Positions 24,061 to 35,515 of a stretch of DNA of 64,000 bases are shown piece by piece. Below the pieces are notes generated by a model. That model did no database searches. It was not told where the DNA came from and worked only from the letters and a program-made list of their open reading frames with translations. Positions within the stretch are counted from its first letter, which is position 1. The number at the start of each line of letters is the position of its first letter. The translations under genes were made by a program, and so were the position numbers. Origin of the DNA: Corydoras sp. C115. Lineage: Eukaryota; Chordata; Actinopteri; Siluriformes; Callichthyidae. The stretch lies in NCBI GenBank assembly GCA_019802505.1, contig JAFMOC010000039.1, positions 1,178,001-1,242,000 on the forward strand, written 5' to 3'.

Positions 24061-25956
24061 ATCCATGCTGTATTTATTTTATTAAATTCAACAGGTTTAA
24101 AGAACAGTAATACCATGAGACATAGTGCATCTCCAGAATGTAGATTTTTTTAAGTAAACAATTTGTTGCTAAAATATATAGACAAGAATATTGAATCACA
24201 TCCACGTTACACCCACAGGAGCTTTTATGAATTTCTCACTTCCCTATCCCTCTATAACAGCTTTCACTCACGTTCAAAGACTTCTACAAGATGTTGTAGT
24301 GCGTCTGTGGGAAATGTGGTTACTCTGGTTAGGCTTTGTAGTCCTAAATATATAGCAGGTGTTTATTTGGTACTTCGACATATTAATGTGGTCGATAGAA
24401 TCCACATGGATCTTATGTCACTGAGTGAGTGTACAGTGCCAGTGAGGCCATATTAAATAGAGCTTTACTTACTAGGGAGTGCAATGTTGGCCTAGAGGTT
24501 AAAGGTTGGTTAGATGATATTTGGTTGGATGATGTATCTACACCTTGTTGAGCCTTACTGAGATAATGAGATTCATTTAGTTAAACAACAATGGAAAAGG
24601 ATACATATATATAGTACTGTGTTGTCCCTGTTAATGCCAGCACACTGTGACGGCCCTTTCAGCTAAATCACAGCATGCTTTTTCTATTTAATTTTCGACA
24701 GATTTCGTGCCCCAGTCCTTTCAAGTCATCCAAGCATTTATCACCTGTGTCCCCAGCACATGCCACCTGAGTCCTGACCCATAAAATCAAAAAATAATTT
24801 GTGTTAAAGTGAATAAACTGCGTCCTCCATGCCGTGGCCCATCTACAGAGAGATACAATCATGATCCTCTTCATTGGCATGCATTTTCATGGGAAAAGCT
24901 TCAAAGGGAGTTTTATCTCATCCCTATCAGTTCTACATCCAACCTAAACACACATTTTTGGCTTGGAGCAATCTATTGAGATCAGAATGCATCTGATTGC
25001 TCATATGCTTAAAGAGCACTTGTAATCAGTGGCACATCTGATCCAAATAAGAATGCAGATACAGTAAATCAAAAATTGGTTTTAAATTGCTCGGTTTTGT
25101 TTGCATACGCAAGTAATTTGCTGTTAATGAAGAAAGAATATGATCTCAGTAATGTTGACTGCTGCTTGATTGTTGGTTTGCCTTTGGGGAGGAGGGGAAT
25201 TATGTAGTAGTTCAGTGATGGGGTGAAATCTGAACTGAGACCTATGAGCTAAAATCTAAACTCGTTGCAATCACGATATCCAGGAAAAGATTGACTCGTC
25301 AAAGCAGTCTTTTACGTACTGGCCATCAGCCAAAGTAAGTACCACATTTATTGACAACAGAGGGTGATTTATTACTCACAGTAGCTCACATTGAACCATT
25401 AGTTCGTGTATTGAAGTTTGAGAAATGACCCACTGTAGCAGATGGTGGGGTGATTTGAGGTCAATAGAGATAATTAGTAGCAAAAATGAGATAAAAATGA
25501 GCTCTGTTTGTCCAGATTTTAGTTAAGTTGTTTATTCGTTGCTTTATATGATGCTGAGCATTTATTCTTACAAAGATACTATTCTTCATGGAGTTTTTAT
25601 TTTTAAATGTTGTAGTAAATATTTGATCTCACACTTGCTTGTTTGTTCCAAAATCAATAAGTTATTGGCTTTGCTCATCCACATCTTTCGATATTTTTAT
25701 GTAAAAGCTATTTTAACAGAAAATGCATGCTGCTGCATTGTATGGCTGCCTAAAGTTATTAAGGTGACTAGTAATGTGTTACATAAAAACTAAATGTCAA
25801 TTGGCTTAAAATAAAGACAACAAGAATTGTTGATGCATTCCTTTGTAATAGTAAACTCTTATGGATGTAAGGGTAAGAGGATGATGATGATGATGGTGAT
25901 AATGAAATAGAAAAACTCCTTTTTGTAGTCTTTTAATACAAGGCAAAATCATGACA
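24061..25956. other. No gene recognised
   Basis: Unique-looking. Short (GAT)n at 25878-25897. The phrase GCTTTGTAGTCCTAAATATA near 24330 hints at a repeat, but I could not place it. Confidence 0.42.
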
Positions 25957-26077
25957 ATATCTCATTATCTTCTACTTAATGCTCTACTACTACCACAGGG
26001 GGTTCCCTATGCATTTCCAGAAGCGAACATTTTGGGTGCTGGGCAGATACACCCAGTCCATTGTTGGGCACACAATT

Positions 26078-26115
<38 letters not shown>

Positions 26116-26150
26116 ACACACACACACACACAAGACAATTTAGCAGCTAA
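25957..26150 (-). repeat. SINE A, 3' half with an expanded (CA)n
   Basis: CTCATTATCTTCTACTTAAT and GGGTGCTGGGCAGATACACC, then CACACA runs at 26081-26132 in the place of the SINE's own CACACTCACTCACACAGACA, then GACAATTTAGCAGC. Confidence 0.78.
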
Positions 26151-27314
26151 CAGAAACATGTTCAGAAGTCCAATTCAAAACCTTCTATTCCGAAAATGCT
26201 TTGCACAAACTCTTAACTTTTTTAATGTTTGCTTTTTTGTTGAATGGAAACACCAGGCTTCAAATCAAACATTCTCTCACCTTCCCATTTGGAGTTGGGG
26301 AGTGAATACATCTTCTTCCTGCTAAGAACGTCCTGTAAATGACAACAGGGATAGTACATTAGATATGATGGTGATCCCGTGTTTACCAAGGAGCACAGCG
26401 CTGTTGGCAGGAGCTGCACATGGTGCGCCAGTCTGGGATGTTTTATTGCGAAGTTTTCTCTCGCTGGCCGCGTGATGGATCTGTGTACGGAAGACGAATC
26501 TCTTACATTAGTGCTCTTTGCTGAAGTGCAGAGTATTTATCACGCCTCAGATATATCTCGGTGCAGATACATCTCAACGTCACCCTATATCACACGGCCA
26601 GGCGCCTCTGTGTGTCAGTGAGCGAGAGAGTAGTGTGGGGCAGGTCGGAGGGAGATTAAGGGCCTGAGTGAGATGAAGAGTATGCTAACTGGAGAGACTA
26701 TGGAAACGAGGGAGTGCTGGATTGCTGCTCATCACTTTCCCACCCGTGATTAATTACCCAGTACCAAGTTTGACCAGCTTATTAGTGATTGGCTGTAATG
26801 TTTTATCCCGTGAGACCAGGCGCTTACATCTCTATCTCCCGTTCCATATCTTTTTCTTTCACATGCATGCAAGGGGATAAGGAACAATTTTTCCCCATGC
26901 TGCGTCCTGACAAATCTCAGCTCTTGGCTTCAGAGAGGGTGAGATTAGAGGGGATTGTGCTTTGGCTCCGTCCCCCTCTTTTGCCTGGTTATTATATACT
27001 GTAGCTGCTCAGGCAGTACATAATGACGGGATTTATATACGACGGTGTCAAGACAGGACTGTTATACTGTCATCTCACAAGAGCACTGGTGTCTCTTTCA
27101 CTACATCTGCACAATTACACGTCTCCCTTTTTATTCAATAAACCTCATTATGTTGTGCGCAGTGATGCATTCTAAACAAGGCCTAGGCATTCTCATCTCA
27201 AGAGTTTTTGCTTTGCAAATAAGCAAGCCATAATCACACTTACATTTATCTAATAGGCTTACATGTTTTACATTGCTAATGTCTCGTTACCCTGCTATGT
27301 CCCTCTCATTTTAG
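26151..27314. other. Repeat-poor sequence upstream of the first visible NPHP4 exon
   Basis: Positions 26330-27010 are free of recognised repeats and CpG-richer than average for the window. No exon matching the expected upstream NPHP4 segment was seen. Confidence 0.4.
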
Positions 27315-27485
27315 ATGCCCTCCTCCGCCGTGCAGCGGGCAGCATTTATGCAGTGCGTTCGCTGGGGTGTCTGGAGTCCTTTCCTACATCCTGAAAGCCC
27401 AAGTGAGAGTGTGTGTCTCAGCCTGCAGGGTGGATCCAAACCCAACCCATTCGGACTCATGGTTTACAGTGAACACTCACAACAG
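27315..27485 (+). CDS. NPHP4: NPHP4 internal exon (first visible)
   Basis: 171 bp, phase 0 to 0, 57 codons. The acceptor is CTCTCATTTTAG and the donor is CAG/GTAAAA. The peptide contains AAFMQCVRWGVWSPF and LQGGSKPNPFGLMVY, which match the vertebrate NPHP4 segment with the pattern MVRWAVWNPLL followed by LPLQGGxxPNP. The ATG at the exon start is an internal methionine and not a translation start, because it directly follows a good acceptor and the homologous protein continues upstream. In the family the preceding segment carries a conserved FQLEYVF-like motif; I could not find an exon coding for it in 1-27314. Confidence 0.9.
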
Positions 27486-27524
27486 GTAAAACTTAAACTT
27501 AAATGTTAGGACTTATGTATTAAT

Positions 27525-27827
27525 CTCTCTTATCTATTATACACTTAATCCTCTACTGTGGTCACAAGGAGGGGGTTCCAGGGCTGGGGGTGGGGGGGCA
27601 CACTCAGGACAGGGGCACACTGGGCGCACACTCCCTCACACAGACACACACACACATACAAACACACTCTATATGTGTAATTTGGAGAGTTCAATTGACC
27701 TTGATCCATGTTTTTAGACTATTGGGAAGAAACCGGAGAACCCGGAGGAAACCCACACGGACACGGGGAGAACATGGAACCTCCATCCAAATTGGGATTC
27801 AAACCGGGAATCCCTAGTACTAAGAGG
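27525..27827 (-). repeat. SINE A, near full length, minus member of an inverted pair
   Basis: AATCCTCTACTGTGGTCACA through GAGAACCCGGAGGAAACCCA to GGGAATCCCTAGTACTAAGA. It lies 40 bases after NPHP4 exon 27315-27485. Confidence 0.85.
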
Positions 27828-27874
27828 CACTGAATTCATAAAGAACATAAATATGCTCTTACACTCTGGCATAA

Positions 27875-28004
27875 ATATGCTCTGGGTTTATCTGCCCAGT
27901 GCCCGAAACATTCTCCCTTGGATGGGCATGGAGAACCCCCCCCGTGACCCTAATAGAGGATAAAGCGGAAGATAATGAATGAATTAATGAATGAATGAAT
28001 AAAC
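27875..28004 (+). repeat. SINE A, 3' fragment, plus member of an inverted pair
   Basis: TGGGTTTATCTGCCCAGTGC, GAACCCCCCCCGTGACCCTA and the tail GGAAGATAATGAATGAATTA. Confidence 0.82.
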
Positions 28005-28012
28005 TTTTTAAT

Positions 28013-28090
28013 GAACAGTTTAAATATAGATTTTATAATGCATTATGTCACATTGTGTTATAAGCCTGATGGCATTTACTTACTTTATAA
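28013..28090. repeat. Family G fragment
   Basis: TTATAATGCATTATGTCACA and TTGTGTTATAAGCCTGATGG match the middle of the copy at 1886 (near 2365-2415). Confidence 0.6.
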
Positions 28091-28091
28091 G

Positions 28092-28285
28092 TGGGGCAAC
28101 GTGGTGGTGTAGTGTTTAGCACGTCCCCCTCTTAGCAAATCTCTAACATTGAGTTTCCATGTTCTCCCCATGTCCGTGTGGGTTTCCTCCAGGTTCTACA
28201 GTCTCCTCACACAGTCCAAAAATATGGATTCAAGGTAAATTGTGTACTCTTAATTGTGTGTTTGTGTGAGTGTGTACAAATGTTA
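28092..28285 (+). repeat. SINE A, 5' half
   Basis: GGGGCAACGTGGTGGTGTAG, TTTCCATGTTCTCCCCATGT, GTCCAAAAATATGGATTCAA. Its 3' part is lost. Confidence 0.75.
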
Positions 28286-28329
28286 GAGAAAGGTACATCC
28301 ATATGGTATGTAAAAGTTATAAATAAATA

Positions 28330-28389
28330 AATATATTAAAAGAAATAAATAAATATAAATATATATTTATATTTATTTATATATTTATT

Positions 28390-28455
<66 letters not shown>
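28330..28455. repeat. AT-rich palindrome and (TA)n
   Basis: AAATAAATATAAATATATAT faces its complement at 28345-28393, then about 29 TA units from 28396. It is in the first NPHP4 intron visible here. Confidence 0.9.
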
Positions 28456-28458
<3 letters not shown>

Positions 28459-28761
28459 CTCACTGTACAGTTCCGTATTTTTTTGTGTATAAACTATAAA
28501 CAAACTATAACTATAAATTCAAACCTTTTTTTATTACACCTACCTATTAAAAAGCTATACATAATATTCTAATATAATAAAAACAATAATATAAACATTT
28601 ATTCAATAAATTATTTGTTTTTAATTTATTTTTATATTGATAAAATGTTATTTGCATTTTACACATTGATTAATTATAAATGTTAAAATTATGTATAGTG
28701 ATGGTTATTAGGTAAATTGATGAATAATTATACAACCTAATAACGTGAAGAAAACTCAGAC

Positions 28762-28941
28762 CTTATCTGCATTTATTTTTTATAAGCGGTGATAAAGATT
28801 TCTTTTGATGTTTGTAAAAAATTGTCCATGTGCACCATGACCTTAACGACTCAACCTGTGTTCTCTGAACAGTCACACTTATACATTATGTACCAGAGCG
28901 TCGGTTCTACAGCGCTGTAATTATAATAATGGGCTCAGTGT
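28762..28941. repeat. Intronic duplicated block, copy 1
   Basis: CTTATCTGCATTTATTTTTT, CTTTTGATGTTTGTAAAAA, CTGTGTTCTCTGAACAGTCA, ATTATGTACCAGAGCGTCGG and AATGGGCTCAGTGTA recur in order at 29426-29600. Confidence 0.8.
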
Positions 28942-29425
28942 AATTATATAATTGTGTTGAATGTTAAGGTCCAGAAAGAGTCTCAATTGACCAAGCAGTT
29001 AACTCCGTGAGGAGTGCAGCACATATCTCCCTGAGCCCCGTAGACGGACACTAACAGCTATTACAGCCATTACACCCTCATTAGTGTATTAGCTCCGTCC
29101 TGTTGTGCTGCTGTCATATTAAAGTCAATTAGCATCATTAGGAAGTGGGGCCCCGCAGTAACAGCACTTTCTCACCATATCATCTACTCTCAGTCAGTTC
29201 ATCTTTGGCCTGCCACGAACTGAAAACTCTTTCACTGTTTGCTAAAGACTCCTATGCTATCAAGCATCCAGATATTTCACATTAGTGCACATTCTTTACA
29301 TTTCTGGATGTTTTTATTTCCTTTATTCCGATATGTATTATGTGCAAATGATAAACCTTCTTTTTTTTTTTCTCCTGGAATTTAACTTTAAAATTGGGTC
29401 AATTAACCCTAATATTAACTGTTGA
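28942..29425. other. Possible conserved noncoding element
   Basis: Between the two duplicated blocks. Contains TTAAAGTCAATTAGCATCAT and TACACCCTCATTAGTG, both with homeodomain-type TAAT/ATTA cores, in repeat-free sequence. Inference only. Confidence 0.3.
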
Positions 29426-29600
29426 TAAAAATTTATCTGCATTTATTCTTCATACACGGTGATTTCTTTTGATGTTTGTAAAAAGTTAACCTTGTGCCAG
29501 TGGCCTTAACGATTCAACTTGTGTTCTCTGAAGATTCACACTTATTATGTACCAGAGCATCAGTTCCACATCCTGTAATTATAATTAAGGGGCTCAGTGT
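29426..29600. repeat. Intronic duplicated block, copy 2
   Basis: TTTATCTGCATTTATTCTTC, CTTTTGATGTTTGTAAAAAG, TTGTGTTCTCTGAAGATTCA, ATTATGTACCAGAGCATCAG and AAGGGGCTCAGTGTA. It lies 285 bases before NPHP4 exon 29886-30012. Confidence 0.8.
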
Positions 29601-29885
29601 ACACTGTAAAGACACTGTTGATCAGATACTTCTTTTTCCTGGAGTTCAGCTATAAAAATCTTATAAAAAAATATTATTTTTATGAAGTAAATTCTCATTT
29701 CTGCATTAAACCATGGCAACCGCTGTGTTATCACATCATACAGTCTTGTTATTCCATTTTTATTTGTAACCTGTCTGTTTGTGGTGGCAGTGATCTTAAC
29801 TCTCACTGTGCTTATTAAACATAAACTGTAATATATTAAATTACAGCATTCCATTATTCACATTGTGCTTTTCTCCCTGTTTAAG

Positions 29886-30012
29886 GCTGATGCCGAAAAG
29901 AGCGTCCTCAAATTCAAATTTACGGAGGGGGAGACCGCCGCTTTCAGTACAGAGTCGCAAGCAATTCCTCAGGCAATGTCTCAGCCTAAGAAGTTGCGTT
30001 CCGTGTCCCAAG
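29886..30012 (+). CDS. NPHP4: NPHP4 internal exon
   Basis: 127 bp, phase 0 to 1. The acceptor is TTCTCCCTGTTTAAG and the donor is CAAG/GTGAAT. It encodes ADAEKSVLKFKFTEGETAAF and a Ser/Gln/Lys-rich tail ending LRSVSQ. This corresponds to the family segment where an ESGTLRFQFSL-like strand is followed by a poorly conserved Pro/Ser-rich linker. The reading frame was chosen because it alone is open across the exon and joins in phase to both neighbours. The overlapping 87-residue reading in another frame is a shadow. Conservation here is lower than in the later exons, so the call rests partly on position and phase. Confidence 0.82.
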
Positions 30013-30195
30013 GTGAATAACAACTTGGATTTGTTTATTCTTCTTTTCAACATCTTTCAAACTCTGAGCATTCATTACTCATGTACTTCTTATTTTGATT
30101 CAATCTATAACTATGTCAAAGTTTAACTTTAAGTTTAACTGTGCCTTCATCATCTAAAACATCACTCTGCCTGTGTTATTGTGAAGATGTCTGTA

Positions 30196-30670
30196 GACAG
30201 TATCAGTCTAAAGTTTACAGGCACACCTCCTTTTTCCTCCAGTTGTTGATCATGTTATCAATTCCATTATCACAAAGATGAACTCTGTATTATTACGAGT
30301 ACAGACTGTAGTCAATATATTTGTGAACTACAGTATTGTGGTATATTGTAGACATGAACCAGACTTTTTTTCATCATGCTCTCCATCCAGCCCACTCACA
30401 CCTCCTTTTACAATCACACAGGATGAGACTTAGAGACAGTAATCACAGACAGGTGTTTAAAATTTACCTAATCTGTGTCTTAAGCACATCCTCCCATCTA
30501 CTGACGCTGCTCATCATACCCTCGCACCACAAGTACATACTATGTCTGTCCCCTTTACTCTGTTCTCTAATGGTCAGCACCGCAATAGTAGCACCACAGA
30601 GCAGGTATTATTGATTGGTGCATGCATGATCCTAGCAGTGTGAGTAAGGTTTTTAAATGAAACTACACTA
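30196..30670. mobile_element. Family D element, right arm lost
   Basis: CAGTCTAAAGTTTACAGGCA, ATCACAAAGATGAACTCTG, CAGACTGTAGTCAATATATT, CACAGAGCAGGTATTATTG and TTTAAATGAAACTACACTA match the copy at 20977 in order. The right arm is absent. Confidence 0.7.
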
Positions 30671-31076
30671 ATATCTTTTAGCTCTTAACTGTGTTTAATT
30701 TCCTAATTTAGTTTACTAAGTACAGTGTGGTAAAGAAAAGTTTATTTCGTGTCATTTTAGATATAAACGCTATAATAACTTGGACAAGCACTATGTATAA
30801 TTTTGATAATACCAGAACATCTAAAAATAAGAAACTTGAGGGTGTTTAGATAACAAACTGCGAGAAAACTGTTGAGTACACTATTTTAGATACAGCGCTT
30901 AGAGTGCGATAGATAAGAGGGAATTATAACTTTATAGATGTTAACGATCAGATTGTGAAGTAGATTAAGACTTTGGTAGGTCATTCTCCTCATTTAATCT
31001 GTTCGTTTAGATGATTATGTAATTTTTTAAGCTAAAAGCAGTGTTTACTTTAAAACTTTTGCTGTCACTTGTTTTT

Positions 31077-31412
31077 AGGCTGGGTGTTGCGCACACACAC
31101 TAAATTGGGGCAATTTAGAGCAGCCAATTTACCATTAATCCATGTTTTCGGACTGTGGAAGGAAACCAGAAATCCTGGAGACAATACAGGAAGAAAATGA
31201 AAATTCCACCCAGAAGGGGACTCAAACGTGGTAGCATTTGTTAGGATATTGGGCAATCGATCTGAAAGTGGGGGGTTCAAATCCCAGGTCCAGTGAAGTT
31301 ACCAATGGGTCCTTGAGCAAGACCCTTAGCCCTCATGGCTTCAGGGATGCTGTATCCTGTGTTGGGATACTTGTAACTACTTGTGCTAACCACTAAGCCA
31401 CCGTGCCACCTA
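31077..31412 (-). repeat. SINE A split by a SINE B insertion
   Basis: The body is at 31077-31228 (CAATTTAGAGCAGCCAATTT, AATTCCACCCAGAAGGGGAC) and the head complement is at 31383-31412 (GTGCTAACCACTAAGCCACC). SINE B occupies 31229-31380 between them. Confidence 0.82.
31229..31380 (+). repeat. SINE B nested in SINE A
   Basis: GGATATTGGGCAATCGATCT, the B box GGGTTCAAATCCCAGG, CCTTGAGCAAGACCCTTAGC and GCTTCAGGGATGCTGTATC. It ends at TACTTGTAACTAC before the remaining family 3' part. Confidence 0.82.
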
Positions 31413-33103
31413 TGGACAAACATTTACTTTTAAATTAGTATTATTTATTCTGAACTGATTTAATTTCATAGATTGCCCTCTCATCCTGTCAGTGTCTGAT
31501 TTTACAAATCTGTTGTAGATAAACTGGCAATGAATCTCACAAAACTGGGGAACTCTTAAGAGTTTTACCTGTTTTTCAGGCAAATAAATGATAGGTATAA
31601 TGTTTGTATCACAGGACTTTTGTCCTAAACTGTACATTAGGCATCAAAATTCAGAAGTCTTTTCTTTGTAGTTTTGTCCAATTACATACACATGGTTTTG
31701 ATTTTATGACTAACTAAATCTCTTTTGGGGATGTTTTGCAGTGGCTGAAGTATGCTGAAGTAAGTCATGATCTATTTAAAAATAGATCATGGTTTAAGGG
31801 TAGTTCATAAAGTGACAGTCTGTGATATGAGACCATATCTGTGGAAAACATGCATCACCCTGGTGTGTGAAAAAAAAAAAAAAAAAATCTAATGGGCGCA
31901 AATTCACATTCTGTTTTGATGGATACCAGTTGCACAGCTCACATAGCTTCTGTGGATTGAAATGTTGATTAAAATGGGAGTGTTCTATCTGTTCTGTAAG
32001 ACAAGTATAAGATGGACGACCGAGGAGCTCTTAAGAACCCCTTTCTGTGTAAATTGCTCCTATATTCTCCTTCATGCTTAAGGGTTAGTAAAGGCCTTCG
32101 GAAAGCCTTGCACCATAGACATCCATCTTGACGACAGCGTAAATAACGATGAACATAAAAGCAGAAGCCGTGGCCTGTGTTCATGTAAATCCTTATTGTT
32201 TCCAGAACTAACTACAGATTATCGATGAAGTCAGGGTTTAAAAAGGTGCTGGCAACTCAGCAACTGTGCATGCCAGAGACACTCTTAATCTTTCATCGGG
32301 GTGCTGCTGAATCAACAGCAATTTCCTATTTTATTCTGGAAGCGATTGCGCGGTTTATTATTTTGCCAGACGCAAGTGGTTGAGGGCGAGGAGAAGCGGA
32401 GGCGGGTACACGCAAGACTTTGATGCTTACATCTGCTTACAATGTCCTATCAGTAAAGATCAAAACTCAATTGCATTAGCCTGCCGCACAATGTATTTTC
32501 TAATTCAACAGACCCGTGATTAGTGGGAGTAATTAATAATGGCGTCCTAATTAACAATTCATAGGCACTTATGATGGAAATTAGTAATTCCATCAGTAAA
32601 CCATACTGCTCATCAAAGCTATAGCAGGGATGTTTCCTGAAATACACTCAGATGGGGCTGGGGTGCTTTCATGTGGAGGCAGCCCGCTTTTCTTTGTAAT
32701 GATCCGACTTTGATCACGGCATCTGAACGTTTGGCTTCGGAAAGCGTTTTAACTGTGACCGCCTCGTACGGAAGTTCGGAAGGCGATATGTGACACCGGT
32801 AGTGAAAACATGAAAATAGGAGACTATCAGTTCCTGATTCTCTGTCATGCTGAGGTGTCAACACTGCACATGTACACTGGATTAAAGCATGGAGATTCAT
32901 ACGAAACACTTCTACAGAGCAAGAGTGCGAAAAGGGGGGTGAAGGTGTAAATGAGGAAGATGGTGTAGTGAGAACAAGGTGGAGAGTGCGAAAGATAGAT
33001 AAGTTTACGTCTGTGCAGGGAAAACAGATTGAGCATTAGGTGGCAGGATGATGGGGTGTTATTTCAATTTTATAGTTCTTTCTGTTGTGAACGTTTGCTT
33101 GCA

Positions 33104-33108
<5 letters not shown>
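31413..33108. other. Repeat-poor intron with a TAAT-rich block
   Basis: Positions 32330-32620 contain GATTAGTGGGAGTAATTAAT, CCTAATTAACAATTC and GGAAATTAGTAATTCC, a dense set of TAAT cores next to GC-rich sequence. It looks like a candidate enhancer. No coding call. Confidence 0.33.

Positions 33109-33135
<27 letters not shown>
33109..33135. repeat. (CA)n microsatellite
   Basis: About 13 CA units. Confidence 0.9.
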
Positions 33136-33270
33136 ATTTCAGTTGAGTTATGTTTTTTTTACATCTCAGATTTAAATGATGTGCTCTATGAGTAAATAAA
33201 TGAACTTCTTCCTTGTAAATATATTAAAACAGGAACGATTCAGTATTTTAGCTGGATCTGTTTACATCAG

Positions 33271-33615
33271 GCGGCAGGTGGCTTAGTGGTTAGCACGTTC
33301 GCCTCTCAGCACTAGGGATTCCCGGTTTGAATCCCCATCTGGGTGGAGTTTCCATGTTCTCCCCGTGTCCGCATGGGTTTCCTCCGGGTTCTCTGGTTTC
33401 CTCCCACAGTCCAAAAACATGGATCAAGTCAATTGAGTTCTCCAAATTGCCCCTATAGAGTGTGTATGTGTGAGTGAGCGTGTGCCCAGCGATAGATTGG
33501 CGCCCTGTCCTGGGTGTATCTGCCCAGCGCCCGAGACGTTCTGCCCTGGATGGGCATGGGGAACCCCACCGCGACCCTAATATAGGATAAAGTGGAAGAT
33601 AATGAATGAATGAAT
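33271..33615 (+). repeat. SINE A, full length and close to consensus
   Basis: Head GGCGGCAGGTGGCTTAGTGG (perfect A box TGGCTTAGTGG), B box GGTTTGAATCC, body TCCCACAGTCCAAAAACATG, GCGCCCTGTCCTGGGTGTAT, and tail GGAAGATAATGAATGAATGA. It is the best reference copy in the window. Confidence 0.94.
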
Positions 33616-33689
33616 GTTTACATCACATCTTTGTTTTTATATTGTTTGTAATATAAAACACAGTACATTTATATGTACATGTATAAGTA

Positions 33690-33835
33690 CATTTGGTTAA
33701 TTAGCGGACACTGTTATCCAAAGTGACTTACAAGTTTTCCAACTTGGTTGGGGTTAGAACACAGGGTTGGTAAGGGTCTTGACCTACAGTGGTAACTTCA
33801 GTGTACCTGGGATTCGAACCCACAACCTTCTGATG
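33690..33835 (-). repeat. SINE B, diverged
   Basis: ATCCAAAGTGACTTACAAGT, GGGGTTAGAACACAGGG and GGGATTCGAACCCACAACC. It follows 75 bases after a full-length SINE A. Confidence 0.8.
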
Positions 33836-34109
33836 TATTTTAAAATAACCTCCTTGTAATGAAGTTAATGGACTTGTGGATTGTTGTTTTTCTGCTTATC
33901 AGTTGAAAAAGATAAAGGGTCCTAATTTAGTTATCCGTCAACCCGCGCACTGCACAGCTTGAATTTCGGGGGTTCAGCGTACTGTATAATGTGTGATAAA
34001 CCAATCAGGTTTCACTTACCGTTCTTTTAAAGAACCAGGTGCGTTCTGAAATGGCAAAATATTGTGTTTTTTTTGTTTGTTTGTTTGTTTTTTGTGTTCT
34101 GTTTATTAA

Positions 34110-34370
34110 CGGTACTAGTCTGAAGTATAGACACGCCCCATTCTTGCTCCATTGTTTGTTTTCCACTTACCATATAGATGGACTTTGCAGTTTTACAATT
34201 ACAGACTGTATCTCGCTCACTCCCCTGTTGGTCCTATCAGTGACACTGCTGGGATAGGAATAATACACCATCCAAAGAATACCTACTCTGTGGTGGTACT
34301 GTTGGGGTCCTGACCATCAGAGAACAGAGTAAAGGGGATGTATACAATATGTACTGTAGTCCACAGGTTG
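34110..34370. mobile_element. Family D element, short derivative
   Basis: ACTAGTCTGAAGTATAGACA, CTTGCTCCATTG, TTCCACTTACCATATAGATG, CAGACTGTATCT, ATACCTACTCTGTGGTGGTA and TCCTGACCATCAGAGAACAG. The middle is shortened. Confidence 0.7.
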
Positions 34371-34421
34371 CCTCTGTGTATGTGATTGCAACATGAAGTA
34401 ATGTTATCATGCACTATTAAT

Positions 34422-34740
34422 CCATCCATCCATCCATTATCTTCTGCTTTATCCTCTACCAGGGTCGCAGGGGGGTTCCCCTATGCCCATCCAGGGGAGA
34501 ACATTTTGGGCAGATACACCAAAGGCGCCAATCTATCGTTGGGCACAAACTCATAGTCACACACACAAACACTATATACTGTATGTGGCAATTTTGGGAA
34601 TTCAATTGACCTTGATCCATGTTTTTGGACTGTTGGAGGAAACTGGAGAACCCAGTGACGGGGAGAACATGGAAACTCCACCCAGATTGGGATTCGAACC
34701 AGGAATCCATAGTGCTGAGGCGAATGTGCTACCACTAAGC
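34422..34740 (-). repeat. SINE A, full length with target duplication
   Basis: Tail complement CCATCCATCCATCCATTATC to head ATGTGCTACCACTAAGC. The 14-base direct repeat CATGCACTATTAAT flanks it at 34408-34421 and 34741-34754. Confidence 0.92.
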
Positions 34741-35105
34741 CATGCACTATTAATATCCTATATATTACTTTACTTTTCGTAGCTCTGGTGATGCAGCACT
34801 GATATTTGGATGTGTTTGGTATCGTTTTGATAAGTGCCGATCATGACATATTGCAGTGTAGTAAGCACAACAGTTCATTCAGAGTCAGCACTCGGAGAGA
34901 TCAGCGATAAACACAGTCGGCATTTAATCGGTTTCATGTTACATGAGAGGAAAAGTCAGTGAAACCTGTTTCTTATTTATTTATCTGATGCAAAAAATAG
35001 ACTCAACCAAAGTGTTGTGGTTGAAATATTGATCAAACCCAAATGGAAGCATGAATCTTTGAAGTGATGTTAGCTTGTTCTGACATGTTTCTTTTCCTTT
35101 TGCAG

Positions 35106-35161
35106 ATGAAAGCAAGCTCCAGATAGATCCCTCACTGCTACGTACCGTTCGAGGCCCTGGT
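35106..35161 (+). CDS. NPHP4: NPHP4 small internal exon (56 bp)
   Basis: 56 bp, phase 1 to 0, with acceptor TTTTCCTTTTGCAG and donor GGT/GTAAGA. With the G from the preceding exon it encodes DESKLQIDPSLLRTVRGPG (19 residues). This is the end of the Pro/Ser-rich linker before the LSLSQLA motif of the next exon; human NPHP4 also has a GPG just before LSISQLA. A donor one base earlier would break the frame, so the GTAAGA donor was chosen. The exon is too short to appear as a stand-alone ORF. Confidence 0.82.
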
Positions 35162-35515
35162 GTAAGAAACCTCCTTTTTTACCTCCTTTTCCTTTTCATT
35201 TCTTATCAAATATGCAGTTTGCTCATGCAGCACTCACGCTGCTTGCAGTAACCGTTATTCTTGCCAGTTTTGGGCCTCAGCATGTTGGTAGATCATTGAG
35301 TGTGGAGTCTGTATGGTTGCTGTTGCTTACGGTTGCATTGCACCATGAAAGCCAAGTGCAACTTCCAAGCAACTCGAACAGTAGTGTGTCAGCTAAGCTC
35401 AGCAGAACAGCACAGACAGACACTCATTTTCTCCATTCAGCCTAACTTATTTGTCAAGTGATAAAATCATTATTCCTTGACTGTGACTTACACCTGCTTT
35501 TTCTTACAAATATAG

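Noticed and set aside
26379..26621. 80-codon frame considered as an upstream NPHP4 exon
   Set aside because: It does not contain the expected FQLEYVF-like motif, and no donor is in phase with 27315.
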